Shown one piece after another: positions 17,437 to 25,792 of a stretch of DNA of 53,229 bases (the first letter of the stretch is position 1; every line of letters begins with the position of its first letter). The notes under the pieces are model-generated. The model searched no databases and was not told the origin of the DNA. It saw nothing but the letters and a program-made list of their open reading frames with translations. The stretch is taken from contig JAGCFC010000170.1 in NCBI GenBank assembly GCA_017650325.1, forward strand, positions 1 to 53,229. The letters run 5' to 3'. Origin of the DNA: Salinivirgaceae bacterium. GTDB taxonomy: Bacteria > Bacteroidota > Bacteroidia > Bacteroidales > SZUA-534. The translations under genes and the position numbers were made by a program.

Positions 17437-17471
17437 AAAAGCCCTTTAAATCTGTGATTTAAAGGGCTTTT
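17437..17471 (+). terminator. Strong bidirectional terminator between ktrA-like gene and tRNA-Arg
   Basis: A perfect 15-base-pair stem (AAAAGCCCTTTAAAT with ATTTAAAGGGCTTTT) encloses the loop CTGTG. It has A and T tracts on both sides and so can act on both strands: for the potassium genes on plus and for the tRNA on minus, whose 3' end is 4 bases away. Confidence 0.9.
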
Positions 17472-17474
17472 ACG

Positions 17475-17548
17475 TGAGTCGGTTGGGATTCGAACCCAAG
17501 ACCCACAGCTTAGAAGGCTGTTGCTCTATCCAGCTGAGCTACCGAACC
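17475..17548 (-). tRNA. tRNA-Arg (anticodon TCT)
   Basis: The minus strand folds as a 74-base cloverleaf. The acceptor is GGTTCGG...CCGACTC, the D-arm GCTCAGCTGGATAGAGC, the anticodon arm ACAGC-CTTCTAA-GCTGT with anticodon TCT, and the T-arm TTGGG-TTCGAAT-CCCAA, with discriminator A. It should read AGA codons. CCA is not encoded. The acceptor contains a G2-T71 wobble and an apparent T3-C70 mismatch, which is slightly unusual; all other stems pair fully. Confidence 0.93.
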
Positions 17549-17729
17549 AGTTTTGCTTTTTTAGCGGCGCAAAAATAAGGCATAATCTTTCCTTTGCAAA
17601 AATATATTGATTTTTCTGCCATAATTAGACGTTTTTATGGTTGATTTTTATGGAAATCATAATCGAGTGCTTCAAAAAGAATTTTTTACTCTGATTTCTT
17701 TAAAAAAGCGGAAAAGGATTATTTTTGAA

Positions 17730-17746
17730 AAAACACAAAGTGTTTT
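17730..17746. promoter_or_regulatory. Inverted repeat upstream of the GH3 gene
   Basis: AAAACACAAAGTGTTTT is a perfect 7-base inverted repeat with a 3-base centre, 73 bases before the GH3 start. It could be an operator for a dimeric regulator or a weak hairpin. The rest of the 17549-17818 gap is AT-rich with no recognisable gene. Confidence 0.3.
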
Positions 17747-17818
17747 CTTCTTTTAAAGCAAGTTGTTGAAACTTATATGTAAAAGAAAATTAATAAATTA
17801 CAGATAGATAAAAGTCGA

Positions 17819-20179
17819 ATGAAAGCAATCAGACTTTTGTGCATAGCCGCTGTTTTTGCGGGCTGCACAACCACCAACCTAGAGGAGCAGCAGCTTGACG
17901 CTCTCTACAACCGAATGTCGCAGCAGGAGCGCATTGCGCAGCTGAAAAGTATGTATATGGACACACTTTTCAACGAGCAGGGCCAACTCGACACGGCTCG
18001 CTGTCGCCTGATGATACCTTACGGAATCGGTCATTTCTCGCAGTACGCCAGCCAGAAACCAACGGACCCCAACGTGTTGCGTGACCGTGTGGCCGCTGTT
18101 CAGCAATGGCTGATGACGAGCACGCCAAACGGCATTCCAGCGCTTTACCACGAGGAGGTGCTGACGGGTGTCAACACGCGCGGTGCGACCATTTATCCAC
18201 AGCAGATTGGACAGGCTTGCTCGTTCAACACCGAACTGGCCGAACTCAAAACTCTGCAGACGGGCATTGCAATGCGCAAAATGGGCGGTGTGCTGTCGCT
18301 TTCGCCGATGGTTGATGTGTGCCGCACGCCTTCGTTCAACCGGCTTGAGGAGTCGTATGGCGAGGACGGCTACCTGTCGGCGGCAATGGGTGTTGCCTTT
18401 GTGCGCGGACTGCAGCAGGGCGACCTGAAGAAAGGTGTTGGCACTTGCTCGAAGCACTATCTTGGCTACGGCGGCGGTGGCGATGCCGATGAGAAGGAAC
18501 TGATGGAAGAGATTCTTTTGCCTCACGAGGCGATGATTCGCCTTGCCGGAAGCCGTGTTGTGATGCCCGGCTACCACGCCGTTCACGGCACCAACTGTGT
18601 GGAAAACAGTGAGATACTTATCGACATTCTGCGCGATTATATTGGATTCGACGGTATGGTTGTGAGCGACTACACAGCTATCGACCAGATTCCTGACCGA
18701 CCCGATGCTATGCACAAGGCGGCAGCGGCTATCAACGGTGGCTGCGATGTCGATTTCCCGCACGGCGCCAACTATCAATATTTGCAACAGGCCATCGACA
18801 GCGGATTGGTGCAGCCCGAAGCGTTTGAACGCGCTGTGAAGGATGTTTTACGCCACAAACTGCGCGCAGGCTTGCTCGACCAAAATCCGTATCTCTACAC
18901 GACAGAAAACATTCAACTTGATACGCCGGAAGAACGACAACTGTCATATCAGATTGCTACACAGTCGGTTGTGTTGCTTGAGAATAACGGCATTCTTCCG
19001 CTTGGCACAAATACGGAATCAAAAATCAATAATCAAAAATCAGACTTGAAAATCCTACTGACCGGCCCTAACGCCAACTCAATGTGGGCAATGTGCGGCG
19101 ACTATTCGTTCCCGGCTATGACCTATTTCTGGAAGCGAATAATGACTGATTTGGACCATCCGCACGTGGTGCCGTTGCTTGAGGGAATGACCAACCGCAA
19201 GCCCGAAGGCGTCAGCATCAGCTATTCGCGCGGCTGCGACTGGACCGACACAATTGAGACCAAACTGTCGAACGGTGGCGACGAGCGCGCTTGGGATTAT
19301 AAGATTCTGCACCGCAAAGTGGAATCGGGCGAGAAGGCAGACAAGGCCGAAGCCTTGCGTATGGCCGCAAAGAGCGATGTGATAGTGGCCGCCGTGGGCG
19401 AGAATGTGATGCTCTGCGGAGAGAACCGCGACCGCCAAGGATTGCGTCTGCCTGGCCGTCAAGAAGAGTTTGTGAATGAGTTGATTGCAACGGGAAAACC
19501 AGTTGTGCTTGTCATCTTTGGCGGCCGAGCCCAAGTGGTTTCGGGATTGGCTGAGAAGTGTGCCGCCGTTATTCAGGCGTGGTATCCGGGCGAAGAAGGT
19601 GGCAACGCCGTGGCCGACATTCTCTACGGCCGAGTGTCGCCATCAGCAAAATTATCAGTTAGTTACCCCAATGCAGAGGTTTATGAGCCAATTTGCTACA
19701 ACCGTTCCGTCACACTCGACAGCCGCATTCAGTGGCCATTCGGTTACGGCTTGAGTTACAGCACTTTCGAATACGGCAATTTGCAAATCGCAAATGAGGC
19801 ATCGACCACCGACAATAGCATCGACATCTCGTTTGAGGTGAAGAACACCGGCTCAATGGCCGCCGACGAGATTGCGCAGATTTACCTTTCGCCAACGGCT
19901 GACAATCAGAACATTCGGCCAATTCAGCTGCAAGGATTCGCCCGCATATCGCTCAAACCTGGTGAAACAAAAACTGTACGAGTGAAACTCTACACCGAGC
20001 AGTTCGGCTACTACAGTAACAATGGTCAACGCCAATGGAACATCGCGCCCGGTGAGTTCTGCGTGAAGATTGGCGCCTCGTCGACTGATATTCGCCTGCA
20101 GCAGAACATTACGCTGAAAGGCAAAATGGTGGTTAAAGGGCTGAGGGATAATTATTTGTCGGAGGCGATGGTGGAATAG
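17819..20179 (+). CDS. Glycoside hydrolase family 3 lipoprotein (beta-glucosidase/beta-xylosidase type)
   Basis: The 786-residue protein has a lipoprotein signal (VFAGC) and the two GH3 catalytic domains. The nucleophile aspartate is in GMVVSDYTAI (about D284), the substrate-binding KHYLGYGGG follows the KHF-type motif, and the C-terminal alpha/beta sandwich holds VVLVIFGGRAQ and WYPGEEGGNAVADILYG. A fibronectin-III-like domain ends the chain (about 660-770). It removes terminal beta-linked sugars in the periplasm or at the outer membrane; beta-xylosidase activity would fit the xylan locus 7 kb downstream, but specificity cannot be read. Codons about 399-408 (TESKINNQK) are a low-complexity DNA repeat inserted in frame between the two catalytic domains. 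The gene stands alone, with a terminator after it. Confidence 0.92.
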   Translation: MKAIRLLCIAAVFAGCTTTNLEEQQLDALYNRMSQQERIAQLKSMYMDTLFNEQGQLDTARCRLMIPYGIGHFSQYASQKPTDPNVLRDRVAAVQQWLMTSTPNGIPALYHEEVLTGVNTRGATIYPQQIGQACSFNTELAELKTLQTGIAMRKMGGVLSLSPMVDVCRTPSFNRLEESYGEDGYLSAAMGVAFVRGLQQGDLKKGVGTCSKHYLGYGGGGDADEKELMEEILLPHEAMIRLAGSRVVMPGYHAVHGTNCVENSEILIDILRDYIGFDGMVVSDYTAIDQIPDRPDAMHKAAAAINGGCDVDFPHGANYQYLQQAIDSGLVQPEAFERAVKDVLRHKLRAGLLDQNPYLYTTENIQLDTPEERQLSYQIATQSVVLLENNGILPLGTNTESKINNQKSDLKILLTGPNANSMWAMCGDYSFPAMTYFWKRIMTDLDHPHVVPLLEGMTNRKPEGVSISYSRGCDWTDTIETKLSNGGDERAWDYKILHRKVESGEKADKAEALRMAAKSDVIVAAVGENVMLCGENRDRQGLRLPGRQEEFVNELIATGKPVVLVIFGGRAQVVSGLAEKCAAVIQAWYPGEEGGNAVADILYGRVSPSAKLSVSYPNAEVYEPICYNRSVTLDSRIQWPFGYGLSYSTFEYGNLQIANEASTTDNSIDISFEVKNTGSMAADEIAQIYLSPTADNQNIRPIQLQGFARISLKPGETKTVRVKLYTEQFGYYSNNGQRQWNIAPGEFCVKIGASSTDIRLQQNITLKGKMVVKGLRDNYLSEAMVE
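19016..19045 (+). repeat. In-frame short-period repeat inside the GH3 gene
   Basis: The word AATCAAAAATCA occurs twice, separated by ATA, making a near-perfect array of period 7-8. It encodes the hydrophilic stretch SKINNQKS at the linker between the two GH3 domains. Base use differs sharply from the GC-richer flanking coding sequence. Confidence 0.6.
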
Positions 20180-20197
20180 CATTTCGATTTTAGTCGT

Positions 20198-20228
20198 AAG
20201 GGTTGTTGGAAACGACAACCCTTTTTTT
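20198..20228 (+). terminator. Rho-independent terminator after the GH3 gene
   Basis: A 9-base-pair stem (AAGGGTTGT with ACAACCCTT) and an 8-base loop are followed by a T run. It lies 18 bases after the GH3 stop codon. Confidence 0.88.
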
Positions 20229-20274
20229 GACTTTTTCTTGCTTCCGTCGTATTATAGTCGTGAACAATTAAAAG

Positions 20275-20826
20275 ATGACTTCGTTAGAAACCGACATATT
20301 CGTTCGATGCCAAAATGGAGACAAAACAGCCTTCCGCAGTGTGGTTCAAACATATCAGCGATTGGTTTTCTCTTTGGCTTTCAAAATGCTTGCCGATGAA
20401 GACGAAGCCAAAGATGTGGTACAGGAGACTTTCATTCGTGTGTGGCAGGGAATAGGCGGATACGATGTGCGAAGGCCGTTTACAACATGGCTCTACACAA
20501 TTGCTTCACGCCTTTGTCTCGACCGTTTCAAACGCATCAATCGCATTGTGCCCATGCCCGACGACGAGGCTGTGCTTCGGCGGTTTGCATCGGAAACCGA
20601 CACCCAAAGGTCGCTCGAAAACAGCGAGTTGGTGGCAATTGTTAGGACAATGACCGACCAATTGAGCGCCAAGCAGAAGTTGGTGTTCACTCTCTGCCAG
20701 TTGGAAGGTTTATCGTCGGACGAGGTTGAGCGGATAACAGGTCTGAATGCAAGTCAGGTTAAGAGCAATCTTTATGTGGCGCGTCAAACAATTCGTGAAA
20801 AATTAAAACAATTAGGCTATGAATAA
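20275..20826 (+). CDS. ECF-type RNA polymerase sigma-70 factor
   Basis: The 183-residue protein has region 2 (about 23-88; DEDEAKDVVQETFIRVWQG and RPFTTWLYTIASRLCLDRFKR) and region 4 (about 125-178; LSAKQKLVFTLCQLEGLSSDEVERITG, then a recognition helix and SNLYVARQTIREKL). Regions 1 and 3 are absent, as in extracytoplasmic-function sigma factors. It starts the operon of three overlapping genes: its last 8 bases overlap the next gene. The neighbour encodes a small single-pass membrane protein, the expected arrangement for a membrane anti-sigma factor. The regulon cannot be told from this window. Confidence 0.93.
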   Translation: MTSLETDIFVRCQNGDKTAFRSVVQTYQRLVFSLAFKMLADEDEAKDVVQETFIRVWQGIGGYDVRRPFTTWLYTIASRLCLDRFKRINRIVPMPDDEAVLRRFASETDTQRSLENSELVAIVRTMTDQLSAKQKLVFTLCQLEGLSSDEVERITGLNASQVKSNLYVARQTIREKLKQLGYE

Positions 20827-21187
20827 AACAGAAATCTTACTTGAGAGGTTGCGTTGCCAGCAGCCCGAAATCAGCAATCCCGATGAATTGACGGAGCGCA
20901 TTATGGAAAGTTTGCCTGATGTTGAACGAAATAACCGTTTGTCAATCAATATTCTGCGTGCGGTGAGAATTGTTTCATCGGTTGCGGCCGCATGGTTCAT
21001 TGGGCTTTTCATCTGCGTCAGCAACCCTTCGACACCACAGCGCCAGACAAATGTCGAAATTCACCATAAGTATGGACTCTCGCGCGGTGAAATGTTGAGA
21101 AAAACATATGCGGGATTGAAACAAAAAAGTCAAACTAAACAACTGAGTTATATACAATTAAAGAAAATGTATTATGAAAACCATTAA
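20819..21187 (+). CDS. Small single-pass membrane protein, putative anti-sigma factor
   Basis: I do not recognise the family. The 122-residue protein has a charged N-terminal part (1-40), one membrane segment (about 46-68, ending FIGLFICV) and a basic C-terminal tail (about 72-122) rich in Lys and Gln. The start overlaps the ECF sigma gene by 8 bases and the end overlaps the next gene by 14 bases, so all three are translationally coupled. Position, size and single membrane pass fit a cognate anti-sigma factor. The N-terminal 40 residues are, however, much shorter than a standard zinc anti-sigma domain and contain no HxxxCxxC motif. Confidence 0.6.
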   Translation: MNKTEILLERLRCQQPEISNPDELTERIMESLPDVERNNRLSINILRAVRIVSSVAAAWFIGLFICVSNPSTPQRQTNVEIHHKYGLSRGEMLRKTYAGLKQKSQTKQLSYIQLKKMYYENH

Positions 21188-22235
21188 ACTAATTTCAATG
21201 TTCGCACTTGCCGGCGCAACGTTGGTGTCGTGCGAGGACTATGGCGAGGCAAAAATGTTCACTATCGTTAACAAAGACGGCACCTGCACTCGCGAAATCA
21301 ATTTTAAAAACAATGCGCCAAAAAGCATTGCCTTGAGCGACGCCTGGACTTCCGTCCCCGATGTAAACGACACATCGCGTGTAACATACAGCCGCACTTT
21401 CGCCAACGTCGAGCAAATGAGCCAGGATATGCCACTTTTGCTCAACGGCAAACCGCTTCAATCGAAGGCGACATTCGAGAAAAGGTTTCGCTGGTTTTAC
21501 ACCGAGTATACTTTCTCTGAAGAATTTGCATCGATTGGCGACGATTTTCAACTGCCTCCAACCGATTTTGCCACTGCCAAGGAAGTCGAATATTGGTTTA
21601 CAGGTCAACCAAACATTACCAATGGAATGAACGGAGTCGAGGCTACGGAACGGCTTACCGACATTGGCGAAAAAATGGATAATTGGCTGTCTGCCAACCT
21701 TTTTTACGGCGGTTTTGATTACATCTGTGACAATTACGACAAGGTTAAAAATCCGCCAGTCAGCCGAGAAGAGTTTGCGACGCTTCGTGATTCGCTCATG
21801 CGATTCCGTGACTCACTCATTACCTTTGCTCGCCCCGAAGATTCTATTGCCAATTTAGCCCGTCCTGCAACGTCTGAGCAGTGCTACTATGCGATTGTCT
21901 TTGAGAAGTTTTTTGGCAGCAAAGCCTTCGACAACTTCTTTAATGAGAAAGATAAAACAGGCTGTTATTCAGGGCTCAATGAGAAGGTGGAACCTCTAAT
22001 GCATTTTTCATCGTTATCAGTGCCTTACACACTGTCGCTGCCGGGCGATGTAATCGATTGTGGTACCGGAATCAGTCAGAACGGCACTATTGTTTTCCCG
22101 CTTACAGGTGAGCGCTTAATTCCTCAGGAATACACTATTACAGCCACCTCGCGCCAGACAAACTATTGGGCTTATATTATCACAGTGCTTATTGTTATAA
22201 TTGCGGTTGGCAGTATTTTGTGGAAACGGAAGTAG
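21174..22235 (+). CDS. Unrecognised lipoprotein with a C-terminal membrane segment
   Basis: The 353-residue protein begins with a lipoprotein signal (GATLVSC, cysteine at about residue 20) and ends with a hydrophobic helix (YIITVLIVIIAVGSILW) followed by KRK. It therefore seems held by lipid at one end and by a membrane helix with a cytosolic basic tail at the other. The body has no motif I recognise; it has several aromatic and acidic stretches and two cysteines beyond the lipobox. The gene overlaps the putative anti-sigma gene by 14 bases. A periplasmic sensing role in the sigma/anti-sigma pathway is inferred from context only. Confidence 0.65.
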   Translation: MKTIKLISMFALAGATLVSCEDYGEAKMFTIVNKDGTCTREINFKNNAPKSIALSDAWTSVPDVNDTSRVTYSRTFANVEQMSQDMPLLLNGKPLQSKATFEKRFRWFYTEYTFSEEFASIGDDFQLPPTDFATAKEVEYWFTGQPNITNGMNGVEATERLTDIGEKMDNWLSANLFYGGFDYICDNYDKVKNPPVSREEFATLRDSLMRFRDSLITFARPEDSIANLARPATSEQCYYAIVFEKFFGSKAFDNFFNEKDKTGCYSGLNEKVEPLMHFSSLSVPYTLSLPGDVIDCGTGISQNGTIVFPLTGERLIPQEYTITATSRQTNYWAYIITVLIVIIAVGSILWKRK

Positions 22236-22246
22236 CATTACCTTTG
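22217..22246 (+). promoter_or_regulatory. Bacteroidota-type promoter for the TSCPD gene
   Basis: TTTG (22217-22220), an 18-base spacer and a perfect -7 box TACCTTTG (22239-22246) match the phylum consensus TTTG-N19-21-TAnnTTTG except for a spacer one base short. The -33 box lies inside the last codons of the preceding gene. Transcription would begin about 20 bases before the ATG at 22273. Confidence 0.55.
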
Positions 22247-22272
22247 CGGCAATAAAGATTATCTGTTTTGAT

Positions 22273-22539
22273 ATGAAATACCGTTACCAAACAGTTGGCA
22301 CATGCAGCCAACAAATTGATTTCGAGATTGATGATAATAACATTCTGCATAATGTGCAGTTCTATGGTGGCTGCAATGGTAACCTTAAAGGCATTGCGAG
22401 GTTGGTCGATGGACAGCCGGTTTCCGATGTTGTGAGTAAACTCGAAGGAGTTCAGTGCGGAATGAAAAGCACCTCATGTCCTGACCAATTGGCTACAGCG
22501 CTTAAAAAGGTGATGGCCAAACGTAACGCAAACGGCTGA
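22273..22539 (+). CDS. Small TSCPD-domain protein
   Basis: The frame stays open further upstream, but the conserved protein starts at the ATG at 22273 (MKYRYQTVGTCSQQIDFEI), just after a good promoter. The 88-residue product has the TSCPD signature in TSCPDQLATAL near its end and a GCNGNLKGI motif in the middle. The TSCPD domain also forms the C-terminus of some class II ribonucleotide reductases; the free-standing version is of unknown function and may bind metal through its cysteines (in GTCSQ, GGCNG, VQCGM and TSCPD). It is followed 11 bases later by the EamA transporter. Confidence 0.82.
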   Translation: MKYRYQTVGTCSQQIDFEIDDNNILHNVQFYGGCNGNLKGIARLVDGQPVSDVVSKLEGVQCGMKSTSCPDQLATALKKVMAKRNANG

Positions 22540-22550
22540 TTGTAGGCTAT

Positions 22551-23462
22551 ATGGATACACAGTTGAGCAAAAAAAGCATTCTGCTGTTCAATCTGCTAGC
22601 CTTTGCCATTGTTTGTGTTTGGGGCACGACATTCGTGTCGAGCAAGGTGCTTATTACCAATGGCTTGCGACCAATCGATGCTTTTTTCTATCGGTTTCTG
22701 ATAGCCTATGTCTGCATTTGGACCATTGCGCCGCGTAAGTTGTTTTGCAACAGCCTGAAAGATGAACTCTTAGCCGTTGCCCTTGGCATTACTGGTGGCT
22801 CGGCTTATTTTCTGGCTGAAAATACTGCGTTACAGATTTCTACCGTCACCAATGTGTCTTTAATTGTCTGTACCACGCCAATTTTAACGGCTTTGCTGCT
22901 GAGTATTGGCAATCGCGACGAGCGAATGAATCGCCGCCAGATAATAGGTTCTTTGGTGGCGTTTGTTGGGATGGTTCTTGTGGTACTGAATGGCAAATTT
23001 GCGCTGAAACTATCGCCGGTGGGCGACTTGCTTGCATTTGTGGCCGCTTGGTCATGGGCTTTTTATTCGCTAATTACCAAAATGTTGGCACCAAAATACA
23101 GCAACTTGTTTATCATTCGTAAGGTGTTTTTCTATGGCTTGCTCACACTGCTGCCAGTTATTGCCTTCTCGGGTTTGACAACTTCTGCAGAAATCTTCCG
23201 TCAGCCCTCTGTGTGGCTCAATATCCTCTTTTTGGGAATTGTAGCCTCGTTGGTGTGCTATGTACTATGGAATCTTGTAATGAAGCGCATAGGCGTGGTC
23301 AAGGCATCTAACTACATATATTTCAATCCGGTAGTGGCCATTATTACGGCATCAATCGTTATCGATGAGCGCATAACGCCGTTTGCAGTATTGGGGTCGG
23401 CAATGATTCTTATTGGTATGTATCAAGTGGAAAAAGTCGGGAAATCGGCACAAAAACAATAG
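22551..23462 (+). CDS. EamA/DMT-family transporter
   Basis: The 303-residue protein has ten predicted membrane helices in two EamA repeats (about 15-145 and 160-295). AIVCVWGTTFVSSKVL is the typical first helix and SWAFYSLITKML starts the second repeat. Members of the drug/metabolite transporter superfamily export amino acids, nucleobases or other small metabolites. The substrate cannot be told. It is in the same direction as, and 11 bases after, the TSCPD gene, so both probably share the promoter at 22217. Confidence 0.88.
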   Translation: MDTQLSKKSILLFNLLAFAIVCVWGTTFVSSKVLITNGLRPIDAFFYRFLIAYVCIWTIAPRKLFCNSLKDELLAVALGITGGSAYFLAENTALQISTVTNVSLIVCTTPILTALLLSIGNRDERMNRRQIIGSLVAFVGMVLVVLNGKFALKLSPVGDLLAFVAAWSWAFYSLITKMLAPKYSNLFIIRKVFFYGLLTLLPVIAFSGLTTSAEIFRQPSVWLNILFLGIVASLVCYVLWNLVMKRIGVVKASNYIYFNPVVAIITASIVIDERITPFAVLGSAMILIGMYQVEKVGKSAQKQ

Positions 23463-23569
23463 GGGGCCTTTTTTACGTAAAATACTTGTTATCTAATTTG
23501 TGAAAAAAAAATATGTAGCGTGGCGCGTTTTTTTTGTTGTCAATAAATATATTTGAAAAAAAACGATTT

Positions 23570-25786
23570 ATGGACACAGAGAATACCGTGTGTATGCTGA
23601 CGGGCGACGAGATGGTGGAGCATTTCGTTGAAAAAGAATTCCTTCCCGAAGGTCAGGACGAATACTATCTGCGGAACGCGCAGACAACAAAACCTATTGG
23701 CGGCTGGCGGCACCTTCGATCCGACGAGATTGAGCGCCTTGTTAAAAACAACAACAGCTGCGAGAATTGGGACAATTTCCTGGTTACTGATGAGTTTAAC
23801 CCAAAACAGATAAAAAACAACAAATTTTATGGTTTGGTGCGTATTGGCGAAGTTCGCGATGCAATGCTGCAATATCACGATTTACGTCTGCGCGTGGGCA
23901 TAACCAACAGTGTTATAACATCTTGCGATATTGGCAATAACGTTGCCATTCACGATGTGCACTACTTGTCGCATTATATAATTGGCGACAACTGCATTAT
24001 TTTCAATATTCAGGAGATGTGCTGCACAAACCACGCCAAATTCGGCAATGGTATTGTGAAAGATGGCGAGTCGGAGGATATTCGCATCTGTCTCGATTTG
24101 ATGAACGAGACGGGTTGCCGCAAGGTTTATCCGTTTGATGGAATGATTGCCGCCGATGCCTATTTGGGAGCTAAATTTATTGATGATAAGCCGTTGCAGG
24201 CTAAACTATCGTATCTCACGCAGAATAAGTTTGATTCGCATCGTGGTTACTACGGTACCATTGGAACTAATTGTGTGATAAAGAATTCTGCTATTATTAA
24301 AGATGTGAAGGTGGGCGATAGCTGCTACATTAAAGGTGCAAGCAAGCTTAAAAACGTAACCATCAACTCATCAATCGAGGAGCCGTCGCAGATAGGCGAG
24401 GGTGTAGTGCTGGTGAACGGAATAGTTGGCTATGGCTGCCACATTTTCTACTCATGCATAGCTGTCAGGTTTGTGCTTGGCAACAATTCGAATTTGAAAT
24501 ATGGTGCGCGCCTTATCCACTCGTTCCTTGGCGACAATTCAACCATCTCGTGCTGCGAGGTGCTTAACAACCTTATTTTCCCGGCTCACGAGCAACACCA
24601 CAACAACTCGTTCCTTGTTGCAGCTGTGCTTATGGGTCAGACCAATATTGCCGCCGGTGCCACAATGGGTTCGAACCACAACAGCCGAACCAACGACAAC
24701 GAGATTCAAGCCGGGCGAGGCTTTTGGCCGGGTTTGTGCTCAAGCGTTAAGCATTCGTGCAAGTTTGCGTCGTTTACGCTGTTGAGCAAAGCCGACTATC
24801 CAACGGAAATGTGCATTCCACTTCCTTTTGCGCTTGTTAATAACAATGTGAGTCATAATGAGTTGGAGGTGATGCCTGCATTCTGGTGGATGTACAATAT
24901 GTACGCTTTGGCCCGCAATGCATGGAAGTATCAGAAACGCGACCTTCGCAAGCGCAAATTCCAGCATATTGAGTTCGACGCATATGCGCCCGACAGTATG
25001 GAGGAGGTGATAACTGGGCGTAAGTTGCTTGAGATATGGACTGCAAAAGCATGGCTTCGCACTCAAAACAAAAACATTGACGGTCAGAGCGAGAAGGCTT
25101 TGCGCGAGGTGGGCAAGGAGTTGCTTCGTGGCGACCGCAAAGTGGTTGACAATCTGCAAGTTTTTGGCGAGAATATGGAGAAGGGCAAACGTCGCGTAAG
25201 AATTCTGAAAGTGTACGATGCCTATAACTCGTATGCCGATATGATTGTGTATTACGCAGTTAAGAACGTGATGAAATATCTGCTCGACAATCCTCAAGCC
25301 ACATTCGACAGCATTGCCGGACTGATGACAGGTCGTCGGCAGAAGGAATGGTCGAACCTTGGCGGACAACTTATGCAGACATCGGATTTGGACCAACTGC
25401 GTGCCGACATCCGTAACGGAAAGCTCGACTCGTGGGAAGCCATTCACAACCGTTACGATGAGATTTGGGAGCGCTACGACACCGATAAACTGCGCCATGC
25501 ATACCAATCACTCTGCTATCTGCTTGAGACAGAGACCATCACCAATGAGATGTGGAACGATGTGCTGAAACGTGCTGTAGGCATTCAGCAATACATTTGC
25601 GACCAGGTTTACCAGACACGAAAGAAGGACTACGACAATATTTACCGCAAACAAACTTATCGCAATAGTGAGGAGATGATTGCCGCCATTGGGCCGCTCG
25701 AGGATAACAGCTTTATCAAGCAAGTGCGCGGCGAGACAGATGAGTTCAACTCAAAAATCGATGAATTATATAAACGTTTAAAATAG
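23570..25786 (+). CDS. DUF4954-type left-handed beta-helix protein
   Basis: I use the ATG at 23570; a TTG 12 codons upstream is less likely. The 738-residue protein has hexapeptide-type repeats across about residues 110-430 (for example VITSCDIGNNVAIHDVHY, IGTNCVIKNSAIIKDVKVG and LGDNSTISCCEVLN), as in left-handed beta-helix acyl- and nucleotidyltransferases. A mixed helical C-terminal domain follows (about 450-738). HEQHHNNSFLVAAVLMG contains clustered histidines that could be catalytic. The length and order match DUF4954, a Bacteroidota family of unknown function. The stop lies 6 bases before the SIS-domain gene, so the two form an operon ending in a strong terminator. A role in amino-sugar or nucleotide-sugar chemistry is inferred. 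Confidence 0.78.
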   Translation: MDTENTVCMLTGDEMVEHFVEKEFLPEGQDEYYLRNAQTTKPIGGWRHLRSDEIERLVKNNNSCENWDNFLVTDEFNPKQIKNNKFYGLVRIGEVRDAMLQYHDLRLRVGITNSVITSCDIGNNVAIHDVHYLSHYIIGDNCIIFNIQEMCCTNHAKFGNGIVKDGESEDIRICLDLMNETGCRKVYPFDGMIAADAYLGAKFIDDKPLQAKLSYLTQNKFDSHRGYYGTIGTNCVIKNSAIIKDVKVGDSCYIKGASKLKNVTINSSIEEPSQIGEGVVLVNGIVGYGCHIFYSCIAVRFVLGNNSNLKYGARLIHSFLGDNSTISCCEVLNNLIFPAHEQHHNNSFLVAAVLMGQTNIAAGATMGSNHNSRTNDNEIQAGRGFWPGLCSSVKHSCKFASFTLLSKADYPTEMCIPLPFALVNNNVSHNELEVMPAFWWMYNMYALARNAWKYQKRDLRKRKFQHIEFDAYAPDSMEEVITGRKLLEIWTAKAWLRTQNKNIDGQSEKALREVGKELLRGDRKVVDNLQVFGENMEKGKRRVRILKVYDAYNSYADMIVYYAVKNVMKYLLDNPQATFDSIAGLMTGRRQKEWSNLGGQLMQTSDLDQLRADIRNGKLDSWEAIHNRYDEIWERYDTDKLRHAYQSLCYLLETETITNEMWNDVLKRAVGIQQYICDQVYQTRKKDYDNIYRKQTYRNSEEMIAAIGPLEDNSFIKQVRGETDEFNSKIDELYKRLK

Positions 25787-25792
25787 AATCTT

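Noticed and set aside
17879-18787. 302-residue open frame antisense to GH3
   Set aside because: The plus strand encodes a full GH3 with catalytic motifs; this is its shadow.
24740-25507. 255-residue open frame antisense to DUF4954
   Set aside because: No start context or domain; the plus-strand protein is well supported.
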